From: Phil1 sp964487565
GTDB taxonomy: Bacteria > Bacillota > Clostridia > Christensenellales > CAG-138
NCBI GenBank assembly: GCA_964487565.1
Contig: CAZARN010000020.1
Span: 1 to 27,887, forward strand
Direction: 5' to 3'
Length of the DNA stretch: 27,887 nucleotides
Shown here piece by piece: positions 7,287 to 16,200 of this stretch. The translations under genes and the position numbers were made by a program. Within the stretch, counting starts at the first letter, position 1; each line of letters begins with the position of its first letter. Under the pieces are notes generated by a model that ran no database searches, had not been told where the DNA came from, and saw only the letters and a program-made list of their open reading frames with translations.

Positions 7287-9209
7287 ATGCAAAGCGTATT
7301 CTTCAGGCGGCTTGTGCTGGCGCTTGCGGTGGCGATGCTCATCGCCGCCGTCGTCATGTTCGGGGGTTATGTTTTTCTCAGCCGGGATGTTTATACAGAT
7401 ATAAAACTTGACGAGCTGCAGCCGACGGTGGATGCAGCTTGTCAGCTTGCTTATGAATACCTTGAAGGCAATATCGACGACGGTATCTTCATGAGACTTG
7501 CCGAGAAAATGCTTTCACAGGAAAACAGCACGGCATTTTTTGTTGATTCGAGCGGCAAAACACTGTTTTACAGCGATATGCTGCTCGGACTGAGCGCGCA
7601 GCAGGCGGAAGGGTTTATCGACGAGCAAATTCAGCTTTTGCTTTCCGGTGAAAACGTCAAGGATGACAAGCTCAGATCCCCTGTCGGCGGGATGATGATC
7701 GCGCTCGGTTCGCCGGTATGCGACGGAAACGGTAATATCTGCGGTGCGATTTTGCTGCTGAAATCCGTCAAGGTAATAACCGGTACGACCACACGCATGT
7801 CCATTATATTCCTTTGGATGGCTGCCTTTGCGATCCCCGTTGGCATGATAAGCGCGGCATGGAGGGTCAAAACCGTAACCGAACCCATAAACCGTATGTC
7901 CGAGGCCGCGATGGAAATGAGCCGCGGCAATTTTGAGATACGCGTCAACGAGGATGAAGCCGGAGAGGTCGGCGAGCTTGCGCACGCGCTTAATACGCTT
8001 TGCGCGGAGCTTTCAAAATCAATAAAACAACTGGGCTCCGAAAAAGGTCAGCTCGATCAAATACTTCAAAGCCTGACGGACGGCGTTGCTGCAACCGATG
8101 AAAGCGGAAAACTTACGCATTACAACACGTCGCTTATGCGCATGTTCGGCGCCGTGAGCGTCACGAAGCGCGAGGACCTGATATCCGACGACAATATCTG
8201 GAAAGAATTCGACGAGGTGTTTGTTTCGGGCGAAGCGAGGACGATAACTTACCCCATGCCCGGAGACCGCGTCCTTTGGATAACGATATCGCCCGTTACA
8301 ACAGAAAACTGTGAGAAGGTCGGCGTTGTCGCGCTCTTTAAGGATATGACCGAGATGGAACGAGTCGAGAGCATGCGAAGGGAATACGTCGCCAACGTTT
8401 CGCATGAGCTGCGCACGCCGCTTACGGCGCTTCGCGGTCTGCTTGAGCCTCTCGCCGACGGAATGGTAAAGAAGGAAGAGGATCGCGAGCGCTATTATAA
8501 GATAATGCTGCACGAGGTCATGCGCCTTTCGCGGCTCATCACGGATATGATGACGCTCAGCCGCCTCCAGTCCGGAACCGAATATATGGAGCTTGCGCGC
8601 GTCGATCTTTTCGACCTTGTGAACGATATCGCCGGCGGTTACACTTCGACCGTCGCGCAGAAGGGCGTTCATCTTGTTGTTGACTGTCCGCGCCCGGTGC
8701 CTGATTGCATGACCGATCCCGACAGGATCGAGCAGGTGATCGTCATATTGCTCGATAACGCCGTTCGTTATACGCCCGAGGGCGGAAGTATAACGATCGC
8801 TCTGCGCAACAGGCAAAAATACGTTGAGCTTACGGTTTCCGATACGGGCTGCGGCATACCGGAAAAGGATATCGCGCATATATTCGAGCGCTTTTACAAG
8901 GTCGATAAATCACGCGGCGAAGGCGGCACGGGCCTTGGCCTTTCGATCGCGCAGTTCATCATGGAGAAGCTCGGCGAATCGATAACCGTTGAAAGCGAGC
9001 TTGGCCACGGCACGCGCTTTACGCTCACCGTCAAGCATTATGTCAAAAACGCGATCGCGCTCGGGCCTGCCGGGGAGAAGATCGACCGTTACGGCGACAA
9101 GCCCGCTGCCGAAGAAAAAGCGCCGGATGAAGATAAAGACGCTGAAGGCGACAAAAACGATGCGCTTGACGCGCACTATGAGGTCATTGAACCTCCCAAG
9201 AAGCAATGA
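7287..9209 (+). CDS. Membrane sensor histidine kinase with HAMP and PAS domains and acidic C-terminal tail (system 2)
   Basis: A 640-residue kinase with the same layout as the one at 4761. It has a membrane helix at about 7-28, a Cache-like sensor (about 30-165) beginning with the shared DIKLDEL, a second helix (about 171-193), HAMP (195-245) and PAS (about 250-360). HisKA follows with His373 in NVSHELRTPL, then HATPase_c with N box LLDNAVRY. Its G1 box is canonical (DTGCGI, Asp519) and its G2 box is GTGLGLS. Beyond the catalytic domain is a roughly 55-residue hydrophilic tail (about 585-640) rich in Asp, Glu and Lys, absent from the sister kinase. GAGG at about 7272-7275 serves the start. 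The stop overlaps the next gene's ATG (ATGA), coupling it to a radical SAM enzyme. Confidence 0.96.
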   Translation: MQSVFFRRLVLALAVAMLIAAVVMFGGYVFLSRDVYTDIKLDELQPTVDAACQLAYEYLEGNIDDGIFMRLAEKMLSQENSTAFFVDSSGKTLFYSDMLLGLSAQQAEGFIDEQIQLLLSGENVKDDKLRSPVGGMMIALGSPVCDGNGNICGAILLLKSVKVITGTTTRMSIIFLWMAAFAIPVGMISAAWRVKTVTEPINRMSEAAMEMSRGNFEIRVNEDEAGEVGELAHALNTLCAELSKSIKQLGSEKGQLDQILQSLTDGVAATDESGKLTHYNTSLMRMFGAVSVTKREDLISDDNIWKEFDEVFVSGEARTITYPMPGDRVLWITISPVTTENCEKVGVVALFKDMTEMERVESMRREYVANVSHELRTPLTALRGLLEPLADGMVKKEEDRERYYKIMLHEVMRLSRLITDMMTLSRLQSGTEYMELARVDLFDLVNDIAGGYTSTVAQKGVHLVVDCPRPVPDCMTDPDRIEQVIVILLDNAVRYTPEGGSITIALRNRQKYVELTVSDTGCGIPEKDIAHIFERFYKVDKSRGEGGTGLGLSIAQFIMEKLGESITVESELGHGTRFTLTVKHYVKNAIALGPAGEKIDRYGDKPAAEEKAPDEDKDAEGDKNDALDAHYEVIEPPKKQ

Positions 9210-10087
9210 GCGGCTGTGTCCTTTGCCCGCGCGAGTGCAATGCGGACAGAACAGAGCATGTCGGCTTTTGCGGGGCGTATGAAACGCCGAATATCGCAAG
9301 AGCGGCGCTCCATTTTTGGGAGGAGCCGCCGATAAGCGGAACCAAAGGTTCGGGCGCGGTGTTTTTTTCAGGCTGTAATCTTGGCTGCATCTTTTGCCAG
9401 AACAACGCCATCAATCATACTCTCGTCGGCGAAAGCGCCGATGCACAACAGCTTTCAGACATCATGCTCTCGCTTGAGCGTCACGGCGCGCACAATATCA
9501 ATCTCGTATCGCCGGCGCCTTTTGTCCGTGTTTTGTGTGACGCGATACCGCTGGCGCGATCAAAGGGCCTTTCGGTGCCGATCGTGTACAACACGAACGC
9601 TTATGAAAAAGTTGAGACGCTGCGCCTTCTTGAAGGGATGATAGAGATATATCTTCCGGATCTTAAGTATATGACGGCGGCGATCGCGCAAAAATACAGC
9701 CGAGCGGCTGATTATGCGGATTATGCCGTTCCGTGTATCGACGAGATGGCCAGACAGTGCGGTATGCTTGAAACAGACCGGCAGGGGATCGCCGTGCGCG
9801 GATTGTTGATCCGTCATCTTGTTTTGCCTGGTTCTGTCGATGAAACAAGGAGAGTTATAGATCATGTCTCGCAGAACTTCCCGCACAACGTAGCCTTTTC
9901 ACTTATGGGTCAATATGTGCCGAACGGTGAAGATCTGCCGGATCCGCTTAAGAGAAAACTTTTGAAGCGGGAATATGAGCGGGCGATTGATTATGCAATT
10001 ATGCACGATCTGACGAATGTTTTTATACAGGATTTAAGCTCGGCCGACAAAGGCTATACCCCTGAATTTGACGGAAGCGTAATATAA
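9206..10087 (+). CDS. Radical SAM protein, PflX / COG1313 type (pyruvate formate-lyase activase-like)
   Basis: A 293-residue radical SAM protein. The [4Fe-4S] motif is CNLGCIFC, with Cys57, Cys61 and Cys64 in the CxxxCxxC spacing. The N-terminus has a second cysteine set (Cys4, Cys7, Cys11, Cys22) in the pattern CPRECN...GFC, which marks the COG1313 subgroup. It reduces SAM to a 5'-deoxyadenosyl radical; many members are annotated as glycyl-radical enzyme activases, but the partner is generally unproven. No glycyl-radical enzyme lies in the window. The start overlaps the stop of the second histidine kinase (ATGA), so expression is coupled to system 2, an unusual pairing. The stop is followed by about 255 nt and then a strong terminator. 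Confidence 0.9.
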   Translation: MSGCVLCPRECNADRTEHVGFCGAYETPNIARAALHFWEEPPISGTKGSGAVFFSGCNLGCIFCQNNAINHTLVGESADAQQLSDIMLSLERHGAHNINLVSPAPFVRVLCDAIPLARSKGLSVPIVYNTNAYEKVETLRLLEGMIEIYLPDLKYMTAAIAQKYSRAADYADYAVPCIDEMARQCGMLETDRQGIAVRGLLIRHLVLPGSVDETRRVIDHVSQNFPHNVAFSLMGQYVPNGEDLPDPLKRKLLKREYERAIDYAIMHDLTNVFIQDLSSADKGYTPEFDGSVI

Positions 10088-10144
10088 TTTGCCTGCATAA
10101 CGGCGGTTGCTTGGCGATTTAGAGCCTAAAATATGAACGAAATA

Positions 10145-10264
10145 TTAAATATAACAAAAACAGATGGTTTTGTGTATAAGGTCATTGCAAAATGCAAAAT
10201 ATAGTGTTAGCATGATGTCAGTGGTTGATTTGAGATCGTCCGGATCGACTGCAGTCGTCTTCAT
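10145..10264 (-). CDS. Possible 39-residue small protein, function unknown
   Basis: A minus-strand reading frame starts at ATG 10264-10262 with GGAGG 9 nt upstream (10274-10278), the best type of ribosome binding site in this genome. It encodes 39 residues: a polar N-terminal half (MKTTAVDPDDLKSTTD) and a hydrophobic, cysteine-containing C-terminal half ending in a Cys-Phe-Cys-Tyr-Ile tail. It lies antisense to the 3' UTR of the radical SAM gene. I found no convincing promoter on that strand. It could be a small membrane-associated peptide, a leader peptide, or a decayed fragment. Support is the ribosome binding site only. Confidence 0.3.
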   Translation of the reverse strand: MKTTAVDPDDLKSTTDIMLTLYFAFCNDLIHKTICFCYI

Positions 10265-10342
10265 TATTGTTTTCCTCCAAACTATATGAGAATGCGGAAC
10301 GGGGCAATCCGCGGACTCACCCACACCAAAAGGACGATCAAT

Positions 10343-10372
10343 CGAAGCTTCGCTTTGCGGGGCTTCGTTTTT
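10343..10372 (+). terminator. Intrinsic terminator downstream of the radical SAM gene
   Basis: An 11-bp stem (CGAAGCTTCGC / GCGGGGCTTCG with two G-T pairs) with a TTT loop is followed by five T residues. There is no T run in the minus direction, so it acts on + strand transcripts. Confidence 0.88.
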
Positions 10373-10383
10373 CATATGCGCGC

Positions 10384-10412
10384 TTGTGAATGAGCATATA
10401 ATGAAGTAAAAT
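10384..10412 (+). promoter_or_regulatory. Probable promoter of the murB-rapZ-whiA-dnaE operon
   Basis: A -35 TTGTGA (10384-10389), a 17-nt spacer and a -10 TAAAAT (10407-10412). A perfect TATAAT at 10397-10402 is an alternative -10 but has no good -35. Confidence 0.55.
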
Positions 10413-10428
10413 ATATATTAAGGGGATT

Positions 10429-11361
10429 ATGTTATTTAAGGGGGATCCGGTATTGGACGAACGCTATCGGGCGCTTTTTGAAAGGCTCGCCTCAAATTAC
10501 ATAAAGGCTGATGCGGACATGAGCTCATATACTTCCTTCCGCACGGGCGGCAGGGCGGCAGCGCTCATCGAGGCGCGCAGCTCCGCTGATGTTTGCGAAG
10601 CAATTCGTGCCGCTGATGAAAACGGCATCGAATATCATGTGATCGGCCGCGGAACAAACCTCCTCGTTTCAGACAATGGCGTCGATGCGCTCGTCATATG
10701 TATATCTGATAAAATGGGCGCCGTTGAAAAGAACGGGCTGAATTATACTGTGGAAGCGGGCGCTTCATATGCTGCGTTTGCAAAACGGACTGTTGACGAA
10801 GGCTGTACAGGGCTTGAATGGGCGGCGGGAATACCCGGCAGCACTGGCGGCGCCGTGGCGATGAATGCAGGCGCGTATATCGGTGAAACAAAGAATGTGC
10901 TCAAAGAAGTCGAATATATAGAAAACGGAGAAACGGTGCGAAGAGCCGTTGAAAGCTCCGACATGGAATATAGAAAAAGCGTTTTTTGCGCGCCGCAAAA
11001 GATAGTAACAAAGGCTTATTTTTCACTTTCGGCGGATGAGGACGGACAGGCCGCGAAACGCATGAGGGAGTTCAATATGGCGAGGCGCGAGAAGCAGCCA
11101 TTGAATTATCCGAGCGCCGGGAGCACCTTCAAGCGTCCGCAGGGATATTTTGCGGGCAAGCTTATTGAAGACGCGGGCCTTAAGGGAGAAACCGTCGGCG
11201 GCGCGCAGGTGAGCATGCTTCACGCGGGCTTTATCATCAACAGAGGAAAAGCGACAAGCGCCGACGTATACAAATTGATAAAGCTTGTTCAAAAGCGAGT
11301 TTATGATAAGAGCGGAGTGACGCTGGAACCCGAAGTCCGGTTCATCGGATGTTTTGACTGA
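10429..11361 (+). CDS. murB: UDP-N-acetylenolpyruvoylglucosamine reductase
   Basis: A 310-residue FAD enzyme that reduces UDP-GlcNAc-enolpyruvate with NADPH to UDP-MurNAc, the second committed step of peptidoglycan precursor synthesis in the cytosol. The FAD-binding motif RGTNLLVSDNG starts at Arg74 and the block GIPGSTGGAVAMNAGAY at Gly134. Tyr181 sits in YRKSVF. The probable proton-donor Ser232 is in SAGSTFKRP, and the terminal EPEVRFIG supplies the conserved Glu302. The start is ambiguous. ATG 10429 has AGGGG only 3 nt away, whereas TTG 10453 in the same frame has AAGGGGG 8 nt away and would remove eight residues before the conserved region. It opens a long operon; rapZ begins 13 nt after its stop. 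Confidence 0.96.
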   Translation: MLFKGDPVLDERYRALFERLASNYIKADADMSSYTSFRTGGRAAALIEARSSADVCEAIRAADENGIEYHVIGRGTNLLVSDNGVDALVICISDKMGAVEKNGLNYTVEAGASYAAFAKRTVDEGCTGLEWAAGIPGSTGGAVAMNAGAYIGETKNVLKEVEYIENGETVRRAVESSDMEYRKSVFCAPQKIVTKAYFSLSADEDGQAAKRMREFNMARREKQPLNYPSAGSTFKRPQGYFAGKLIEDAGLKGETVGGAQVSMLHAGFIINRGKATSADVYKLIKLVQKRVYDKSGVTLEPEVRFIGCFD

Positions 11362-11374
11362 TTGGGGTGATTAT

Positions 11375-12250
11375 ATGGAACTGCTTATTATGACCGGCAT
11401 GTCAGGCGCAGGAAAATCACAGGCGCTGCGAAAGCTTGAGGATATGGGATACTTCTGTGTGGACAACCTTCCGTGCGAAATGCTTGAAGGCTTTGTGAAG
11501 CTTTGCCTCAAGGCGCAGCCTGAGGTGAGCCGCGCGGCGGTCGTCATCGACAGCCGCGAGCGAATATTCAAAGCCGATATGGAACGCTCGCTCAACGCGC
11601 TTGACGCAATCGAAACGCATTACAGCATACTTTTCCTTGAATGCAGGGATGATGTGCTTGAAAGGCGTTATAACGAAACGCGACGCCGCCATCCTATGGC
11701 AGCGGATATAGACGAGGGCATACGCTCTGAAAGGGAGTTGCTCGGTTTCTTCCGCGACCGGGCAAACTGTATAATCGACACGAGCGACATGAAGCCGCTT
11801 GAGCTTGCCGCAAAGATAGAATCGCTGTACTCGGAAGGCAATTCCGTTGAATTCAGGCTCGTGATCGAAAGCTTCGGATACAAGCGTGGCGTGCCGTTTG
11901 AAGCTGATTTCGTGTTCGACATGCGCTTCCTGCCAAACCCGTTTTATGAGCCGGAGCTTCGCTCGCTTTCAGGCAAAAACGAAGCCGTGCGCAACTACAT
12001 CAGACAGGACGGGGCGTTTGATGATTTCATCGACGATGTTAAGGAAATGCTGGACAAGCTGATACCGAAATTCCGCGCGCAGGGCAAGCAACGGCTGCTG
12101 GTCGCGTTCGGATGCACCGGCGGAAGACATCGTTCGGTCTGCGCCGCGGAGGAGCTGTATGCAAGGCTGAAGGATCAATACAGCACAAGGCTCATCCACA
12201 GGGATACGCGCACGGAAGCAGACGATATAATCAGGCGCACGGGCGCGTGA
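11375..12250 (+). CDS. rapZ: RapZ/YvcJ-family nucleotide-binding protein
   Basis: A 291-residue P-loop protein of the RapZ (YvcJ/YhbJ) family. Walker A is GMSGAGKS (Lys14, Ser15) right after the start MELLIMTG. The C-terminal domain has the family signature VAFGCTGGRHRSVCAAEELY. In E. coli RapZ is an RNA-binding adaptor controlling glmS; in Bacillus the homologue is a GTPase linked to competence. The Clostridial role is less clear. I chose ATG 11375, preceded by GGGGTGA at 11364-11370, over an ATG at 11354 that overlaps murB. The gene sits between murB and whiA; the usual yvcK gene between rapZ and whiA is absent, as the next start is only 13 nt away. Confidence 0.95.
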   Translation: MELLIMTGMSGAGKSQALRKLEDMGYFCVDNLPCEMLEGFVKLCLKAQPEVSRAAVVIDSRERIFKADMERSLNALDAIETHYSILFLECRDDVLERRYNETRRRHPMAADIDEGIRSERELLGFFRDRANCIIDTSDMKPLELAAKIESLYSEGNSVEFRLVIESFGYKRGVPFEADFVFDMRFLPNPFYEPELRSLSGKNEAVRNYIRQDGAFDDFIDDVKEMLDKLIPKFRAQGKQRLLVAFGCTGGRHRSVCAAEELYARLKDQYSTRLIHRDTRTEADDIIRRTGA

Positions 12251-12263
12251 AAGGGGAATAAGG

Positions 12264-13226
12264 ATGTCGTTTTCCTCGGAGCTCAAGATCGAGCTTACAC
12301 AAGTCAAAACAGCCGACAGGTATGAGCGCTGCGCGCTGCTTTGTGCGCTGACGCATACCTCTGCCTATATGAAGCTCGGCCGTGGAGGCCTTTCGGTTGA
12401 ATATATAACCGAACTGAGGCAGACGGCGGAGCTTACTTCAAAACTTGTTGCGGAGCTTTATCCAAGGCTTGAAATATCCTCGAGCATGAAGGAACAGGAA
12501 GGCTTGAAATCCAAAAACTATGTGGTCGAGGTACGCGGTGAAGGCTGCAAGAAACTGCTTGTTGATTTCGGCTGCCTGCCTGAGGACGGGGAATTTGAAC
12601 AGGGAAGCATACCTTTTCGGTTCGCGGAAAGCGAACGGCTTGAGAAAGCGTTCCTGAGAGGGGCTTTCCTCGGCGCCGGCTCGATGAGCGATCCGGGCAA
12701 GGGCTATCATCTTGAGATCGTATGCCGCCACGAGAGATTCGCGCAAAGTATATGCGCAATGCTGACGGGCTTTGGCATAAACGCAAAGACGAGCGTCCGG
12801 AAGAACAGCTTTATCGTCTATATGAAGGATGGCGAAAGCATATCGGATATGCTTTGCCTTGCGGGCGCTGTTGATAAAATGCTCGGCTTTGAAAATATTC
12901 GCGTTATGCGCTTCATGTCCAACGACGTGAACAGGCGATCCAACTTCGACATGGCAAACATAGAAAAAACCGCCCGCGCCAGCGCACAGCAGCTCATCGA
13001 TATAACCCTGATCGCGGATTCAAAGGGGCTTGATTCGCTGCCGCAGGCGCTGCGCCAAACCGCCGAAGCGCGGCTGAACAACCCCGAGGCAACGCTCGGC
13101 GAGCTTGCGCAGGAGCTTGACATAGGCAAATCGGGCGCCAATCACAGATTGGCAAAGCTTGCGGCGATAGCCGACGATATAAGACTGCACGGATCGGGTC
13201 GCGCCATAAAGGAGAAGGAACTGTAA
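12264..13226 (+). CDS. whiA: DNA-binding protein WhiA
   Basis: A 320-residue WhiA protein. It has an N-terminal degenerate LAGLIDADG homing-endonuclease-like fold (about residues 1-200), with the signature RGAFLGAGSMSDPGKGYHLE. A C-terminal helix-turn-helix follows, with RRSNFDMANIEKTARAS and the block TLGELAQELDIGKSGANHRL at about residues 280-300. WhiA is a sporulation and division regulator in Streptomyces, and in Bacillus affects division and chromosome segregation. The AAGGGGAATAAGG purine stretch just upstream serves as the ribosome binding site. The stop overlaps the dnaE start (TAATG), tying its expression to the replicative polymerase. Confidence 0.96.
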   Translation: MSFSSELKIELTQVKTADRYERCALLCALTHTSAYMKLGRGGLSVEYITELRQTAELTSKLVAELYPRLEISSSMKEQEGLKSKNYVVEVRGEGCKKLLVDFGCLPEDGEFEQGSIPFRFAESERLEKAFLRGAFLGAGSMSDPGKGYHLEIVCRHERFAQSICAMLTGFGINAKTSVRKNSFIVYMKDGESISDMLCLAGAVDKMLGFENIRVMRFMSNDVNRRSNFDMANIEKTARASAQQLIDITLIADSKGLDSLPQALRQTAEARLNNPEATLGELAQELDIGKSGANHRLAKLAAIADDIRLHGSGRAIKEKEL

Positions 13227-16200
13227 TGGGATTTGTGCATCTGCATGTTCACAGCGTATACAGCCTGCTCGACGGAGCGGCGCCAATAAAAAAACTTGTC
13301 GCCCGCGCGAAAGAGCTCGGGATGGATTCGCTTGCCATAACCGACCACGGTGCGATGTACGGCGTGATCGATTTTTATAAAGAATGCAAAAATCAGGGCA
13401 TAAAGCCGATCATCGGCATGGAGGCATATGTCGCCCCCGGCTCGCTTTATGACAGGGAAGGCGTGCGCGAATACGCGCATCTGATCCTGCTTTCAAAAAA
13501 CGAAACAGGATACAGGAATCTTATAAAGCTTTCCTCGATCGCTTTTGTCGACGGATTTTATTATAAACCGCGGATCGATTACGATATTCTCGGGCAATAC
13601 AGCGAAGGGCTCATCTGCCTTTCGGCCTGCATAGCAGGCGACATCCCGCATAGCTTGCTTGAGGGGAACGATAAACGCGCTTATGACATTGCGCGAAAAT
13701 TGAAGGCGATGTTCGGCGACGATTTCTATATCGAACTGCAAAATCACGGTCTGCCAGAGGAGCTTGAGGTGCTGCCTAAGCTTTCCGCACTTGCCCGCGA
13801 ACTTGAAATAAAGACCGCCGCGACCAACGACATACACTATGTTGACCGGGATGACGCGGAAGCGCAGGATATGCTGCTTTGCATACAAACGCTGCGCTAT
13901 GTGGATGAAGAAAACCGCATGCGCATGAGCGCCGATGAGTTTTACATGAAAAGCGGGGAGCAAATGCTTCAAGCGCTTTTTGATTATCCGGAAGCGGTGC
14001 AAAACACGCAGACCATCGCGGACAAATGCTCGCTTGAGCTGCACTTTGGCGAACGGCATCTGCCCGGTTTTGCCGCGCCTCAGGGATTTGCGGATAATCA
14101 GGATTATCTGAGGAGCCTTGCATACGAAGGCCTTGTCAGGAAGATGCCCGAAGCCGGAGATGTCGAGCATACGCGGCTTGAAACAGAGCTTTCCATCATC
14201 AAAAACATGGGGTTCACGGACTATTTCCTCATTGTGTGGGATTTCGTGAATTTCGCGCATAAAAAAGGCATTTTCGTCGGCCCCGGACGCGGCAGCGGCG
14301 CTGCGAGTCTCGTTGCCTATTCGCTTGATATAACCGACGTTGATCCGATCAAATACGATCTGCCGTTTGAACGCTTCTTGAACCCCGAACGAATATCAAT
14401 GCCTGATTTTGACATCGATTTTTGCGAGGAAAGACGGCCGGAGGTCATTGATTACGTCATTGAAAAATACGGCAAGGATAACGTCGCGCAGATAATTACT
14501 TTTTCAACGCTTGCGGCAAAAGCCGTCGTGAACGACGTCGGACGCGCGATGAGAATGCCCGCGGAGGCAAAGAAGGTCGCGGCGCTTGTGCCCGCGACGA
14601 TAGGCATGACGCTCAAAAAGGCAATGGAGGTTTCAAGCGAGCTTCAGGCGCTTTACGAGGGCGATCCGGCGATAAAGAAGCTTGTTGACATATCGATGAA
14701 GCTTGAAGGTTTCCCGCGAAACGCCGGCACGCATGCTGCGGGCGTCGTGATATGCGCAAGGCCGATTAGCGAATACGTGCCGCTTCAGCGCAACGGCGAT
14801 ACCATAACAACGCAGTTCCACAAGGATCAGATCGAGGAACTGGGCCTTCTTAAAATGGACTTTCTGGGTCTTCGCACGCTCACTGTCATCCGCGACGCGC
14901 TCATGTTCATTGAAGAAGGCGGCAAAAAGCTGCCTGAGGGGGCGCTGACGCATTATGACGATCCCAAAGTATATGATATGATATCTGCCGCCGACACGGA
15001 CGGCGTGTTCCAGCTTGAATCGGCGGGCATGAGGCAGTTCATGCTCCAGCTCAGGCCAAATACATTTGAGGATATAATTGCAGGAATATCGCTTTTCAGG
15101 CCCGGTCCTATGGATCAAATACCTAAATACATAGCGGGGAAAAACGATCCGGAGCATGTAACTTATCTGCATGACAAGCTCAGGCCCGCGCTTTGCGCGA
15201 CCTATGGCTGCATGGTATATCAGGAGCAGGTGATGCGCATCGTGCGCGACGTTGCAGGCTATTCAATGGGCAGAAGCGACCTTGTGCGCCGCGCGATGGC
15301 AAAAAAGAAACACGATGTGATGCAGAAGGAACGCGAGCATTTTGTGAACGGCATAGTTGAAGACGGCGTTGTGAAAGTCCCTGGCGCGGTAAGAAACGGC
15401 GTCGACGAGCAGACCGCAAACAAAATATTCGACGCCATGACCGATTTCGCCTCATATGCCTTCAATAAGCCGCATGCGGCCGGTTACGCCGTGCTTGCTT
15501 ACAGAACGGCATATTTAAGGCTGTATTATCCCGTTGAATTCATGACTGCGATGCTCAACAGCTATATCAGCGTGATAAACCGTCTTGTCGCATACATAAG
15601 CTCGGCAACGCGCATGGGCATAAAGGTGCTCCGCCCGGATATCAACATGAGCCGCGAAAAATTCTCCGTCGAAAACGGTTCGATCAGATTCGGTCTCGCC
15701 GCGATAAAAAATGTCGGTGAGGGCGCAATGAAGGACATAATAAACGAGAGGGAGAAAAACGGTCCCTTCAGCGATTTTGACGACTTCATAAAGCGTGCCG
15801 GCGATCTTAACAAGCGCATGCTTGAAGCGATGATAAAGGTGGGCTGCTTCGACAGCCTCGGTGCAAAGCGCGCGCAGCTTCTTGCCGTATACGAACGCTC
15901 TCTTGCTGCGGCTGCGGGCGAACGCAAACAGTCCGAAATGGGCCAGATCTCGCTTTTTGACATGGGCGGGGGTGAAAGCCTGAAAACAGCCCTTGTGCCG
16001 ATGCCGAATATCGATGAATATCCCCTTTCAAAGCTGCTCGAGCTTGAGCATGAAACGCTCGGCATATACCTTTCCGGTCATCCGCTCAATGATTATGCGG
16101 ACGTGCTTTCCTCTATACCGGACAGGGCGGGTGCGCTGCTTGAAAACGAGGATGATGAAAAGCAGGAGGGCGACAGAGTTCGCCTTGGCGGGATAATTAC

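Larger units (their letters stand above)
10088..10428. other. 341-bp intergenic region between the radical SAM gene and murB
   Basis: This gap holds, left to right, an AT-rich stretch, a possible minus-strand micro-ORF with a very good ribosome binding site (10145-10264), and a small GCGGA/TCCGC hairpin (10294-10312). A strong + strand terminator (10343-10372) and the murB promoter region follow. I recognise no known riboswitch or structured RNA. The unusually long 3' UTR of the radical SAM transcript could yield a small RNA; this is inference. Confidence 0.5.

Noticed and set aside
8019..8879. 286-codon minus-strand frame inside the second histidine kinase
   Set aside because: It is antisense to a complete kinase with clear catalytic motifs, has no ribosome binding site, and its peptide resembles no family.
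13493..14260. 255-codon minus-strand frame opposite dnaE
   Set aside because: It lies within a complete, motif-bearing polymerase gene, and no ribosome binding site or family match is seen.
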